64,000 nucleotides of DNA from Harmothoe impar (GCA_947462335.1 OX381707.1:82112610-82176609); one strand, 5' to 3'; numbered from the stretch's first letter, positions 48,701-58,844 are shown. Translations and numbers: made by a program. The notes: a model not told the origin generated them from the sequence alone.

Positions 48701-49700
48701 CAGTGAGCAGGGACTGAATTGCAGTGACTTTATATAGACAGGACCATCAATTCAGTCACTGCACCTCAGAGACCAGTATAACTAAGATCAATACAGAACT
48801 CATCCACCCTATATAAACCCTAGAATACTGATCCTCAATCCTCTCCGACTAGATGGAGTGGCATTACGCTTTAGGCCCTCAACCATAGAGGATGCTGGTG
48901 AAACTAAGTAGGGGCTAATCTTGGATTTTCCTATGCCTTTTATATTGGCTCAATGAATAGCTTTGAACATTATTATTTGAGTGCTTAAGTTTCTATTACC
49001 AACGGGGATTTACTTTCTATTTTAGGAACTAAGTAGCCATGTCAGCTAGTGCTGCAGAGACTGTTTTAGGGCAGGTCTGGCATCAAGAGGCAAGTTCTGA
49101 GATCAAGTTAAGTCCAGTGGAGCAGGGTATCCACCAGGGGGACTGTAGCAGTTGACATATGATCCTAAGCAGCTTTACAGCAGCACTGTTTTTGACAAGG
49201 GTTAGCAGCAAGGAGCATGATGTGGGCCTGGATGGAGTAGTGAAATAAAGGAGTGGTCGTTTTTTAACAACATGGGAGGGTTGGTGGATTTGAGGGGGGA
49301 CCAAGAATATGTGGACCCCTTGAAGGGGGGGGACCAAAACAATTGCACCCATTTTTAGTAAAAAAAAGCCTGAGCGTTACTATAGGTCAAAGGGGTCGGC
49401 CATGCTCAATTTCAATCTGCTCAGGGGGGGGGGGGCGTTAAAATATCTTGACACTTCCCGTGGGGGGTACCAAAAAAATTAAAAACTGTGTGCATGAAAA
49501 TCCACCAAGCCTTCCCCCCCCCTGGTGTTAAAAATGACCACTCCCTAAGCCAAGGGGGTTGCAGCAGTTGCTCTAGGATCTACATTACCGGCTCCCATAG
49601 CAGTTCTAAAACAGGGCAGAGCCCTTGATGCTAATCTGTAAAGCTGTCAAAAAGTCCATGACAGAGTAAAAAGGGGTAACAAAAGGAGGTTGAAATAGTG
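48701..49700 (+). repeat. Module P, copy 4, with MITE insertion
   Basis: Matches 21,570-22,240 and 35,985-36,560. It is split at 49,249 by a MITE, then resumes with CCAAGGGGGTTGCAGCAGTT-like sequence as in 22,135-22,155 and 37,200-37,215. Confidence 0.8.
49249..49545. mobile_element. MITE, 297 bp, TAA target-site duplication
   Basis: Ends AGGAGTGGTCGTTTTTTAAC and (reverse) GGGAGTGGTCATTTTTAACA, with TAA on both flanks. It is inserted in the opposite orientation to 46,243-46,568 (internal CGTTACTATAG against CTATAGTAACG). Paralogous module P copies at 22,130 and 37,185 preserve the empty site. Confidence 0.9.
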
Positions 49701-51289
49701 ACAATATGCCTACAATGTAGATAAAATCAAATCTTGTAAAATGCATGAAGATGAGCTGTTCTCATGTTTCCTAACACAACAAAGAAACATCAATATAATT
49801 CTTTGACTATACTCTCTACATAACAGTGTCGGCCCTCCGCATATTGTCACTCCTCATTTGGCACTGTAGATTCGTTTGCAGCCATGTGCCCCATAAAGGT
49901 GCCCATGACACACATTACACACCTGTACCTTCTACTAATCAGTTCTAGCATGCAACCCATACATCAAACACATATGTGAAGAAATCTCAGATCAACATGA
50001 TGAGTCCATGTTATTGGCCAACTCATGTTGTAATGAATTCCAGCATGCATCATCAGTTTCAAGGATCTCTGCACAAACGCCCAGCATGATGAACCAAAGC
50101 AGTCCCAGGGGGGGTACACACTGGTGCTGCATTAGGGAGTACTCAGTAATTTACATCTATGTTGACGTGCAAGCCTTTTTCTTGCTAAAAACTGACATAA
50201 TTATTAAACCCCTCCCCTCAAGCGTCCCTATCAGGAGGGGTTGACATTCTTTTCATCCCCTCCCTAAAGCTACCACCTCCCTCCCTGTTATCTATGAAGG
50301 AGCACTAGTTTAGTATATCATAGATGATTAATAAACATGAAATTATCCTGTGACTAAAGGATTAATCTGGTTGTGAATACCATCAGATTGCACTGCATGT
50401 TTGGTAGCATTTAATCAAAGGCATCATTAATTCCCTATCATGACGTTTTAGAGAATGTTACTTGGCATTTACTTGAAGCATGTTTAATTTGCTTAAATGC
50501 AAACATTCATGCAGTGATCCATGCCTGGTATGTTGCTTAGGCAACAGCAGGGGAGGCTATATTGGGCACGATTGGAGTCTAGTTCAATTGGTAAAATTAT
50601 AGGGGATCAGTGATTATTAAATGTAAAAAAGGTAATTAGAATATGCTGCTAATAGTAGCATGCAAGGGGTATTTCATGGAGTATATGACCAGAAGGATCA
50701 TGGAGTAGTCTCTGTAGGTTAGCTGCCATCTGTAACCACCAGTTACTGTAGAAATTACCATTATCAGTTAAGAAGTTTGAACTGATTTTAAGTTCTGCCA
50801 CTGCTCTTTTCAACTGGCTAAAAAACAGCGGTCCCTGCCACCAATCTCATTTACAGAAGTATGAAGCAGAATTCTAGTGGCCATTCTTTCCCCTTGGCCT
50901 GTATGACACTGTGTGTGTGAGACCAGCTGGGTCTGTTAGCCGTTTCTGAAGAGGAAAACTTGGCATAAATATTGAAAAATCCAGCAGGTTTTTCACTCGA
51001 TTGTTTTGAGTGGTTGCTTCCTCTGAACCATTTCTTCTCACATAACCATATTCTGACAAATGAATTAATTGGACATCCATTCCTCTCAGATCAAATTCAT
51101 TCCAGAATTTAACCAAAGTGTATTTTTCTGAAGATAGATAGGCATTAAGGTAAGAAATTAGTCATTTTGAGGCTTCAGTTTTACCTGCTAAGAGGTGGTC
51201 AGCAGCAGCCTGTTGGATTACCTAAAAATAGGCTCTGAAAGCAAAGTTCTCCAGTCATGTATAAGATATAAACTTTTCCGGAGGTCTTA
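49701..51289. repeat. Module U copy 3 and unassigned DNA
   Basis: 49,835-49,970 matches 38,210-38,350. 50,200-50,270 has C-rich tracts like the interior of the TWA MITEs and may be a decayed relative. No gene. Confidence 0.5.
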
Positions 51290-51490
51290 TGACAGCTCAG
51301 ATAGAAACACGCACCATTATATGGTAAGGCCTGCCATCGCTTGTTTAATCCCCAGATGTTTTGTGTAGCCTTGAGCATGTTAATCTTCATGCTACCTGAA
51401 GGGCTGCCTTCAGGTATTACTGCTACACGTCACAATACGATGGCCTGATGGGAAATAGAACAGATTGATAGTGATACACACGGTTCTTTA
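51290..51490 (+). repeat. Module W, copy 4
   Basis: Matches 25,680-25,880 and 43,185-43,340 (GGCTGCCTTCAGGTATTACT). Confidence 0.7.
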
Positions 51491-52743
51491 CTCAACATCC
51501 ATGAATATATGTTACACCTCATTAAGTATTTTTAAGTAATTCAATAGTTGACTTGCGTGAACACTCAAGAACAATATATTGATAATAAAATAGATGTCAA
51601 AAATGAATCTCTATATACATTTAAGGTGTACTGGTGGAAAAAATGAGTTCTACCTTATTAAAATTCTTCTTCAACACAATCAAAATGATAATGGTAAAGG
51701 GTCTGTGTATGATATCTGGCAGTTTTAGATGATTAAACAAGATATACAGAAAGGCATGCTGATCCCTGGGCAAGTTTTGGTACAAAGCGGGTCAGGGGGC
51801 ACTATAGTCAGATAGTTCTGTAAATTTCTGACTTGAAAATACTTTAAATGTCTCAAGTTTAACTTTATTCTTTAGACTAGTGAAAATTAACTTTCCATAT
51901 CTCTAAAGGATATTCAGGGTATAAGAGCAGAAGTTGCCTGGAATGCAGTGAGAAGTGGGTGCCATCCAGGACACAAGACTGAAAGCCCACACACCACGCT
52001 GATACCCAGGGGCAAGTTAAGGTCGTAATTACTTTCTCTGGTAGGACCTATACACGCTTAGTCAAATGCAATATAAAGTATATTGGGGTTAAGGGGTTAA
52101 GTGATGCAAGAAAACTGCAGTGTCATGTTCACTCTCGATGCTGAAGAGTTCTGAATGTAATTTGGAGTATAAAACAGCCAATCAACTCCTAGAACCACCA
52201 GGAGTGAGAATGTGTCACGAGAAAGCACCCACCTTAATTATTTTATAATTGCCTTCACACGGCAAGATGTGAGTAAAACGTGATGGAGAATTTACCTTGG
52301 GCCAAAAAAAGGTGTGTTTTAGGTTATATAATCTGAAAATCTTTCTTTCTACTTTGGACTGACATTGACTCGCAAACTTCAGCGCCGACTCGCCAACAAC
52401 GGCATTGACTTGTGGCATATCAAATGGACTCTGAACTAGCCCAAAACTTACTTGAATTCAAAATTGGATAGCCCTGTTTTGCTAGGTAGGTCAGAAGGTT
52501 ATGGATGTTTTGGATTAGAAACACAATGCATAGTGTTCTATGAGGTTGGATCAAATTAAAGAGGATATTTCAGACCGGATTGTAAAACATAAAACAATGA
52601 TACTCCCTTTACTTTGTAACTTGGAGATCTAAGAACATCCACATTGTTAAAAGGAAAAAGGACCATACTGAAGGTGTCAGACAAAAGTCCTATCTTTGAG
52701 TAACATGACCAACCTTTTATAGTTAGTATGATGCCAGGATATA
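51491..52743. other. No gene seen
   Basis: AT-rich, with ORFs under 70 codons only. Confidence 0.5.
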
Positions 52744-52903
52744 GACAAAGGTGCACGAGTTTCAGTCTGTTGACTGGGTTATTTCACGAGTTGACCTTGG
52801 GCCGTATTTCACAAGGCCGTAGGCCGAGTGAAATACGGCCCAAGGGTCAACAAGTGAAATAACCCAGTCAAAAGACTTAAACGAGTGTACCTTTGTGTTT
52901 ATT
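52744..52903. repeat. 160-bp imperfect palindrome (foldback), with related DNA to ~53,075
   Basis: The outer arms are ACAAAGGTGCACGAGTTTCA and its diverged complement at 52,880-52,903. The inner arms (GACTGGGTTATTTCAC; TTGGGCCGTATTTCAC) are nearly perfect about a centre near 52,823. Single copies of GTGAAATACGGCC and GGGTTATTTCACAG recur at 53,025-53,055, so the element may extend further. Confidence 0.75.
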
Positions 52904-53808
52904 TTTTATCTTTTTCGATTCAAAATACCAAAATTATGGTAGGGGGGAGCCTAAAAGGGCTAAATTGGCTTCTTTCTACACCGTTCAAATGTAAACAAAC
53001 CGCCATTTTGATGACGTCACAGGGCCGTGAAATACGGCCATGGGTTATTTCACAGGGGGTGTGTAATACGGCGTTCTTTGGTTAAGTCAATGGGACTGTT
53101 GTATTTAGTAAAAAATAAAACATGGTATTGAATCAATCTGGCATGTATCTCACTAGTGCTGCCTTCATGCATGATGCCGACCATTCAGAACCCCAGTGCT
53201 TAAGCACTGTGGTGACAAATCTTGAGGAAATATTACAATTTACAACGCATTTTATTGTATTTTAAGGGTGTATTCCACCAATGTCGGTTGGCCAAAAAAA
53301 TCGTCATCCGATAAAAGTCTATAATGTTAAACCTAGGGGAAAATCTCTTCCGACCGACAGAATCACGGCCGATTCCGTGGAATACTCCCTTTAGTCACAG
53401 AGATATAGCCTATAAAATGGTGGTGTTTAAATAAAAAAATTATGTTCCAACCCTTGCTCTACAGACTGTAATGTTTCTTGAAGCCAGCATGTAATTTTTC
53501 AGTTGACCTTTAGAGATTATTAATTTGAACACAGTTCAAAAGATTGCTTTCATCCTTTATGTCAGGAGTAGTATCTTTGTTGTGTGTTTGTGTCTTGTAT
53601 CAGAGCAGCCCACACAAGGCCTTCTGTGAGAAATCCATATTCCCCGTATTAGGCCACGCAAAAAAAAAGTTGTTTCTCATCACCATGGACTGAAAAAAGA
53701 ATTGACGAGGGAGGTTTTTTTTCACTCGTGGGCTAAAATGTATAGGATAAGAGATGTTTTTTATGACCAAAATTGTCGTTTTGGTAGTTAAGAAAAGTGG
53801 GGAATTAT

Positions 53809-54135
53809 GGTATTACTGGCAGTATTAGCTTTAATTTGATATCAAATATGCTTAAATTTGTCAATTTTTATCATATTTTTCATTAAGAAATAGCAAAAAA
53901 ATAAATTTCTATGATGAGCTCAGTGATAAGAAACTGTTTCATTCTTTTAAGTGGCCTTAATTGGGCAGGTTGATGTAAAGTAAACTTCGTTTACAGTTAT
54001 ACCTCCATTACCACATAATGCTTCAATGTCTGATGACCTTTTATCAGTATGATGCATTAACTCTTCTATTAGTGAGTAACACACCAGTGCTGGTTCCGAC
54101 TGCATACAAACTGTAAATGCAGGCTTCCAGGTATG
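53809..54135 (+). repeat. Tandem duplication, unit 1
   Basis: About 327 bp repeated at 54,180-54,506 with a 371-bp offset and about two mismatches. A shuffled GGTATTACTGGCAG minirepeat fills the junction at 54,136-54,179. Confidence 0.95.
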
Positions 54136-54179
54136 GTATAACTGGCAGTTACTGGTATTACTGGCAGTATTCCAGGTAT

Positions 54180-54506
54180 GGTATTACTGGCAGTATTAGC
54201 TTTAATTTGATATCAAATATGCCTAAATTTGTCAATTTTTATCATATTTTTCATTAAGAAATAGCAAAAAAATAAATTTCTATGATGAGCTCAGTGATAA
54301 GAAACTGTTTCATTCTTTTGAGTGGCCTTAATTGGGCAGGTTGATGTAAAGTAAACTTCGTTTACAGTTATACCTCCATTACCACATAATGCTTCAATGT
54401 CTGATGACCTTTTATCAGTATGATGCATTAACTCTTCTATTAGTGAGTAACACACCAGTGCTGGTTCCGACTGCATACAAACTGTAAATGCAGGCTTCCA
54501 GGTATT
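54180..54506 (+). repeat. Tandem duplication, unit 2
   Basis: Near-identical to 53,809-54,135. It ends three bases before the transposon at 54,510. Confidence 0.95.
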
Positions 54507-54509
54507 TAT

Positions 54510-54958
54510 CAGGTCCGGTAAACGGAGGAAAACCCTCCCCAGAGCTGTTATTTACACCAGTGTCAATTTTCACAACGCAGGTAGGTGTGAAAACACTGCA
54601 GGGCTAGAATTAGCAACGGTTTTTCTTGTAGCAGAAACACTGCAGGGCTAAAATTAGCAACGGTTTTCTTATAACCCATTTGCTGAATTTTCTATCAATT
54701 TGCTGTTAAATGTATATATCCCATAGGATAGATTAGTGTATGCTCTTGAATCATACATGGGGAATAGTGAATCATACAGGTGATTACCATGAAATCACAT
54801 ATAAATAAGCTTTTTCAATAGACTTTCCCTCTGTGCTCCTCCATTTCACCCAGTAGGCAGTGAGCCCTGCAGTGTTTTCACACCTACCTGCGTTGTGAAA
54901 ATTGACACTGGTGTAAATAATGGCTCTGTGGAGGGTTTTCCTCCATTTCTCGGACCTG
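54510..54958. mobile_element. Non-autonomous DNA transposon, 5-bp TSD family, copy 2
   Basis: 449 bp starting CAGGTCCGG and ending CGGACCTG, with ~100-bp inverted ends. TTTAT is duplicated on both sides. Related to 19,717-20,186 and better preserved at the right end. Confidence 0.9.
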
Positions 54959-56020
54959 TTTATCTAACATTCCAAACAATTGTTACTATCCTATACTTTT
55001 TATGATACACTAAAACACCTAGCCTCCCAATTCATTATTAATGAAGTGAAAAGAAGTAAAAGGCAAAGTTAATTGATTTCACATGGAGAATCTATAAATT
55101 ATATATACAAAGAATCTCCTCAGACAAAATGGCCATTAAGATAAAACCGTTTCCTTACCTCCACAAGGCCTTTAGGGATGTTTGGTGGATGATTTAATCA
55201 ATCTCTTTCATGGCTTTGTGTGGCCAACTCTGGTACTTGTGTGATGGAATATGATGGATTATGAAGGACGGCAGATAGAGACCCTCTGCCCTCACAGATA
55301 TGAATGTTCTGCCAAACATTGCCAAATCTAATTACCCTCATACTGGCCAGACTTCTTTGTGCAGGTGAAGTCCCAAGCAGAATCTCCAATATAGCCCTAG
55401 CCTGAACTATATCATCCTCTGTTCTTGTCCATTCAATACGCCATTAAAAAACTACCATGACTCTTTAGCCCACTTATTTAAACCCTTTATAGACATGGGA
55501 CCCAACTGGCTGAGAAGTCAAATGCTACTTTAGCCTTTATGTTTTTTTCAATAGGTTGCCTGCTTTGTCCTTATCATAATGGAAGGATGAAACTATGCAT
55601 AATAACTCATTGCAGCAGTACAGACAGTATAACTTAGATTTACCTGCTTTTGTCGTTAATAAGCTATAACACTGAAACATTTTCTCACAGCCTTTTCCAA
55701 ATGAGGCTTTTATTTATTACTCAACACAATGTTAAACTCCAACCTAGTTGTGCTAAGTTGTAAGGCTGGGTTTCAGTCATCTCCACAATAATGGATGCAA
55801 GTTGGGGCTTCCTGCTTATCTTGCCTATCTTTCAGATAATTGGCCATCATCACTTATATCATAAAAAAAAGCTCTAGTGACTGAATTGATTGTTCTATAT
55901 GTAGAAAGCAGTACAATCGAGATCGATGAAGACCCTCAATAAAAAGAAAATATGGGGGAACTAGGGAGAAATAGGTCTGCTTATTTTTCTGTTCTTTATG
56001 TCAGTCAAATGAGCAGCTTT
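54959..56020 (+). repeat. Module T copy 2, module S and module P fragments
   Basis: 55,080-55,620 matches 30,240-30,720. 55,690-55,850 resembles 28,080-28,210. 55,870-56,020 matches 36,745-36,920, which gives the uninterrupted target of the element starting at 56,021. Confidence 0.7.
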
Positions 56021-56087
56021 AGTAGTATAGTATGTATCGGAACGGGACTATAGTTAAGTACTGTTTATTACTCAATCGACCTGCAGC

Positions 56088-56440
56088 CAATCAGAGGCCT
56101 CCATTTGGTCACGTGACCGGAAGTGACCTACTTAGGGGATTAGTGGTGAGGTCACGTGACCTAGTTAGCCAATCAGAGGCCGCCATTTGGTCACGTGACC
56201 GGAAGTGAGGTCATATGACCTACTTATGGACCGGAAGTGACGTCATATGACCTACTTAGGGGACCGGAAGTGACCTACTTTAGGATCACGTGACCGGAAG
56301 TGACCTGATGAGTCACGTGACCGGAAGTGACGTCACATGACCTAATGGCCAACCGGAAGTGAGTGACCTGATTGAGGATCACGTGACCGGAAGTGACCTG
56401 ATTGATCACGTGACCAGAAGAAGAAGTGACGTCACGCGAC
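56088..56440 (+). promoter_or_regulatory. Array of ETS, E-box, CRE, CCAAT and YY1-like sites in the element's terminal region
   Basis: In ~350 bp there are eight copies of ACCGGAAGTGA (ETS/GABP type), about seven CACGTG E-boxes, usually as TCACGTGACCGGAAGTGAC, several TGACGTCA or close CRE-like sites, two CCAATCAGAGG boxes and a GCCGCCATTT (YY1-type). Copies are irregularly spaced rather than a simple tandem repeat. It probably acts as promoter/enhancer DNA for the element; that role is inferred from the motifs. Confidence 0.75.
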
Positions 56441-56503
56441 TTAATGAAGAGATGAGCGTCTTTAAGGGGTCACGGGCTTTAAAATGTGATATCTTTTTTT
56501 TTT

Positions 56504-56826
56504 GGAGGAGGAGGAGGAGGAGGAGGAGGAGGAGGAGGCGAGTCTCTTATTTTTTTCGGTAAACTAATAAAAAACACTACGATATAAGTTTTTTTGTTTT
56601 TTTTTTCATTTTTTATTGTTTTACGAGCGACTGGAAGTGACTTATTGAACTAGGTAGAAGCGTTCTTTAGAGTGTATAAGGGGGGGAGGGGAGGGGAGGG
56701 GGGGGAGGGGGGCCCCTTTAAGATGCATGGGGAGGGGGGCGCTTTTAGGATGCATGGGGCGGGTGGTGGGGGGGAGGGGGGGAGGGGGGAGGGGGGCACT
56801 CTAGGGGGGTGGGGGGGCACTCTAAG
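56504..56826 (+). repeat. (GGA)n and G-rich tracts
   Basis: (GGA)n lies at ~56,504-56,537. 56,680-56,826 is dominated by runs of 3-8 G separated by single A, C or T, with strong G-quadruplex potential on the plus strand. Duplicated AGATGCATGGG-like units are embedded. No gene. Confidence 0.85.
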
Positions 56827-56875
56827 GGGCGTTTGTCTCTTTTAAGAAAAAAAGAAAAGAAAAAGATTTCAATCG

Positions 56876-56917
56876 AGAGACACGCTTCTTCCTCTCGAGA
56901 GGAAGAAGCGTGTCTCT
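56876..56917. other. 42-nt perfect palindrome
   Basis: AGAGACACGCTTCTTCCTCTC is followed immediately by its exact complement, centred on CTCGAG (56,896/56,897). It lies ~150 bp beyond the 3' end of the minus-strand Death-domain gene and may be a hairpin in its transcript or a structural DNA site. Confidence 0.9.
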
Positions 56918-57070
56918 TCGTTTTTTTTTTGTTTATCACGTGCTTCGATGAGGCGATCAGCTGCGACTGGAGGAAGTGACACTTTAAGAGGGCGCGCTTC
57001 TTAATTGTTATGATATTATTTTTTTTTTACTTACTAATAAAGAAGACGTATGAAAATAAAACACAACAAT

Positions 57071-57811
57071 TCACATGTCCGTCGTTCTCGTTGTTTCTTG
57101 CTTGATAAAGTCAAGTAATATCGTGATGCCGAGGTCAAACTTTCCCATGTCCTCAGTCAACACTCGAAGGAGTTCAAAAGGTGTACCGCCGGCACCGTCA
57201 GCTTCATCTTGCCACATTTTCAACACTCGGAAGGCCCACTCAGCGGGACTTCCTCCGTATTCGCATTCTTCAGCGATCTTATCTAACCTCTCAGGCGACA
57301 ATTTTAAATGGTCCCCCACCTCTTTCCACCTGCTACCTAGACGTCTGCCGAGGGTGCCCAAGTGCTTATGCATCGCGCGCGAGTCGGGGTTTTCGAAATC
57401 CAACCCCTGTCTGTGGAGAAGGGACATCCACTGAGCCAACAGTTCCACGCGTCTAATGCGGGTGAAGACGCGACCGAGCTCTCCCCATCTATGACGATGC
57501 GGGGTTTCACCCCACCAGACTCGGAACATTGCCGTACACAGCTCCTCCGGTGTCTTGACACTGCGCTCTACTAGAGCATCCATACGGGCGGCGGTAACTT
57601 TTAAGCTACTGCCCAACTCTCTCCAACAGCCGCTCAACTCTTTACCTAGTTGACGAAGCAAGGCGTCGCTATAGGCTAACCGCCGCTGTCCTACCTCTCT
57701 GTTCTCCCCATCGGTCTGCCTCGCGCGTCTCACGTCGTCAAGCCGCATTAACTTTTTTTCAGGTGGACAAGGCGGTGAAGGCGAGCTTGAAAGTGGAATA
57801 GCTTGAGCCAT
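57071..57811 (-). CDS. Tandem Death-domain protein, 246 aa
   Basis: Death domains are six-helix protein-interaction modules in apoptotic and NF-kB adaptors. Two copies are visible. DD1 spans ~48-132 (LLRQLGKELSGCWRELGSSL, then a helix with RMDALVER). DD2 spans ~148-236 (LGRRLGSRWKEVGDHLKL, RLDKIAEE, FRVLKMWQDE, PFELLRVLTEDMGKFDLG). DD2 keeps the typical W-KE-VG-LKL-LD-I pattern and the W of helix 4. The first ~45 residues are Pro/Ser-rich then basic, with no signal peptide or membrane segment, so it is probably cytosolic. The ATG at 57,811 lies ~140 nt downstream of a TATA box on the same strand. It is divergent from the PC4-like gene. Inside a Polinton-like element it is best read as cargo engaging host death/immune signalling; that is inference. 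Confidence 0.75.
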   Translation of the reverse strand: MAQAIPLSSSPSPPCPPEKKLMRLDDVRRARQTDGENREVGQRRLAYSDALLRQLGKELSGCWRELGSSLKVTAARMDALVERSVKTPEELCTAMFRVWWGETPHRHRWGELGRVFTRIRRVELLAQWMSLLHRQGLDFENPDSRAMHKHLGTLGRRLGSRWKEVGDHLKLSPERLDKIAEECEYGGSPAEWAFRVLKMWQDEADGAGGTPFELLRVLTEDMGKFDLGITILLDFIKQETTRTTDM

Positions 57812-57824
57812 CTCGTCTCGTCTT

Positions 57825-57895
57825 AGCGGCGGCAGCGGCGGCAGCGGCGGTAGCGGCGGCGGCGGTGGCGGCGGTGGTGGCGGCGGCGGTGGTAG
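57825..57895 (-). repeat. GGC/GCC trinucleotide repeat in the 5' leader
   Basis: About 70 bp of GGC with CAG, GTA and GGT interruptions (plus strand), lying between the TATA box and the ATG of the Death-domain gene. Confidence 0.85.
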
Positions 57896-57949
57896 TAGAC
57901 GTTACTGTGGTCAGAGGCGATATGTTTTTTTTCCAACAGAAATCAGAGC

Positions 57950-57957
57950 TTTTTATA
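57950..57957 (-). promoter_or_regulatory. TATA box of the Death-domain gene
   Basis: TATAAAAA on the minus strand, ~140 nt upstream of the ATG at 57,811. Predicted initiation near 57,920. Confidence 0.6.
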
Positions 57958-58017
57958 CAGAGGGAGTTTAATCCCATTTCCAACAGCACTCCAGCTGTGT
58001 AGCGACCTGTCCGCATG

Positions 58018-58837
58018 ACGCTTTTTCAGCCGCTCCGCTCCTTAAGAGCTTAGATGACGAGGGGTGTGTCATCGCTATCCGTGGAGACCAGCTGAAAACG
58101 GTGTTTCTTCCTCATCCATTAGCCTTACCTCCTACCCCCTACCTGAGGACGTCTCCCTCCCTCTGACATTCATTGTAACAAACGTCAGAGGTCAGGTGAA
58201 AATCGGATTTTTTTCATGCACAGCCTTAGTCAGCTGTCACCCCTCCCTATTGAACTAGCCGGCCGCCGCCTGGCCGGCCCGGTCTACTCACCACGGCAGG
58301 AGGTGGTGATTTTTTTTTTGTCTTACACTTAAGTCGCTCACCACATGCACACGCCTCAACTCACAGACAGACACGTTCGTCTTAGGGGGGTCCTGCTTCA
58401 CGCCACACGCCTCCTGTAGTTTTTTTTTGTATACACACTCTAAGCTCATCACCGTTAATCCTTTATACAGCTAACGCGCGCTGAATGGCTGAACAGGGTG
58501 GTAAGCGGCTTAGCTCACGACAGTGGATCCCTCAAAAAAAAAAAAGAGGGGAAAGGGATCCAGCTGAAAACGTCATACCTTATGTCTTTGTGAATGGCCG
58601 CCGGTCAGTCGACGGCAGCAACCGCTTAATCCTTTATACAGCTAATGCGCGTTGAATTGCTGAACAGGGTGGTAAGCGGCTTAGCTCATGACAGTCGATC
58701 TCTCAAAAGGGGGGAAAGGGATCCAGCTGAAAACGTCATGCCTTATGTCTTTTGTTTCTCTTTGTGAATGGCCGCCGGCCAGCCGGCGGCAGCTGAACAG
58801 GGTCAGTAAGTAGCTTAGCTCTAAAAGCGAGAAGGCG
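58018..58837. promoter_or_regulatory. Divergent intergenic region with direct repeats
   Basis: Two ~170-bp direct repeats (about 58,455-58,625 and 58,628-58,795) share TCCTTTATACAGCTAA, GAACAGGGTGGTAAGCGGCT and GGGATCCAGCTGAAAACGTC, with a truncated third piece at ~58,793-58,822. CAGCTGAAAACG also occurs at ~58,090. A GC-rich GGCCGGC-type hairpin lies at ~58,258-58,280. This region probably regulates both flanking genes. Confidence 0.65.
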
Positions 58838-58844
58838 TATATAA
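58838..58844 (+). promoter_or_regulatory. TATA box of the PC4-like gene
   Basis: TATATAA, ~60 nt upstream of the chosen ATG at 58,904. Predicted initiation near 58,870, which places the earlier in-frame ATG (58,880) only ~10 nt into the transcript. Confidence 0.7.

Noticed and set aside
56088..56440. CRISPR array or simple satellite
   Set aside because: Repeats are short transcription-factor-like words at irregular spacing with related rather than unique spacers, in an animal context.
57759..58016. 85-codon Ala/Thr-rich ORF upstream of the Death-domain gene
   Set aside because: It is the GCC repeat of the leader read in another frame, and its ATG lies upstream of the TATA box.
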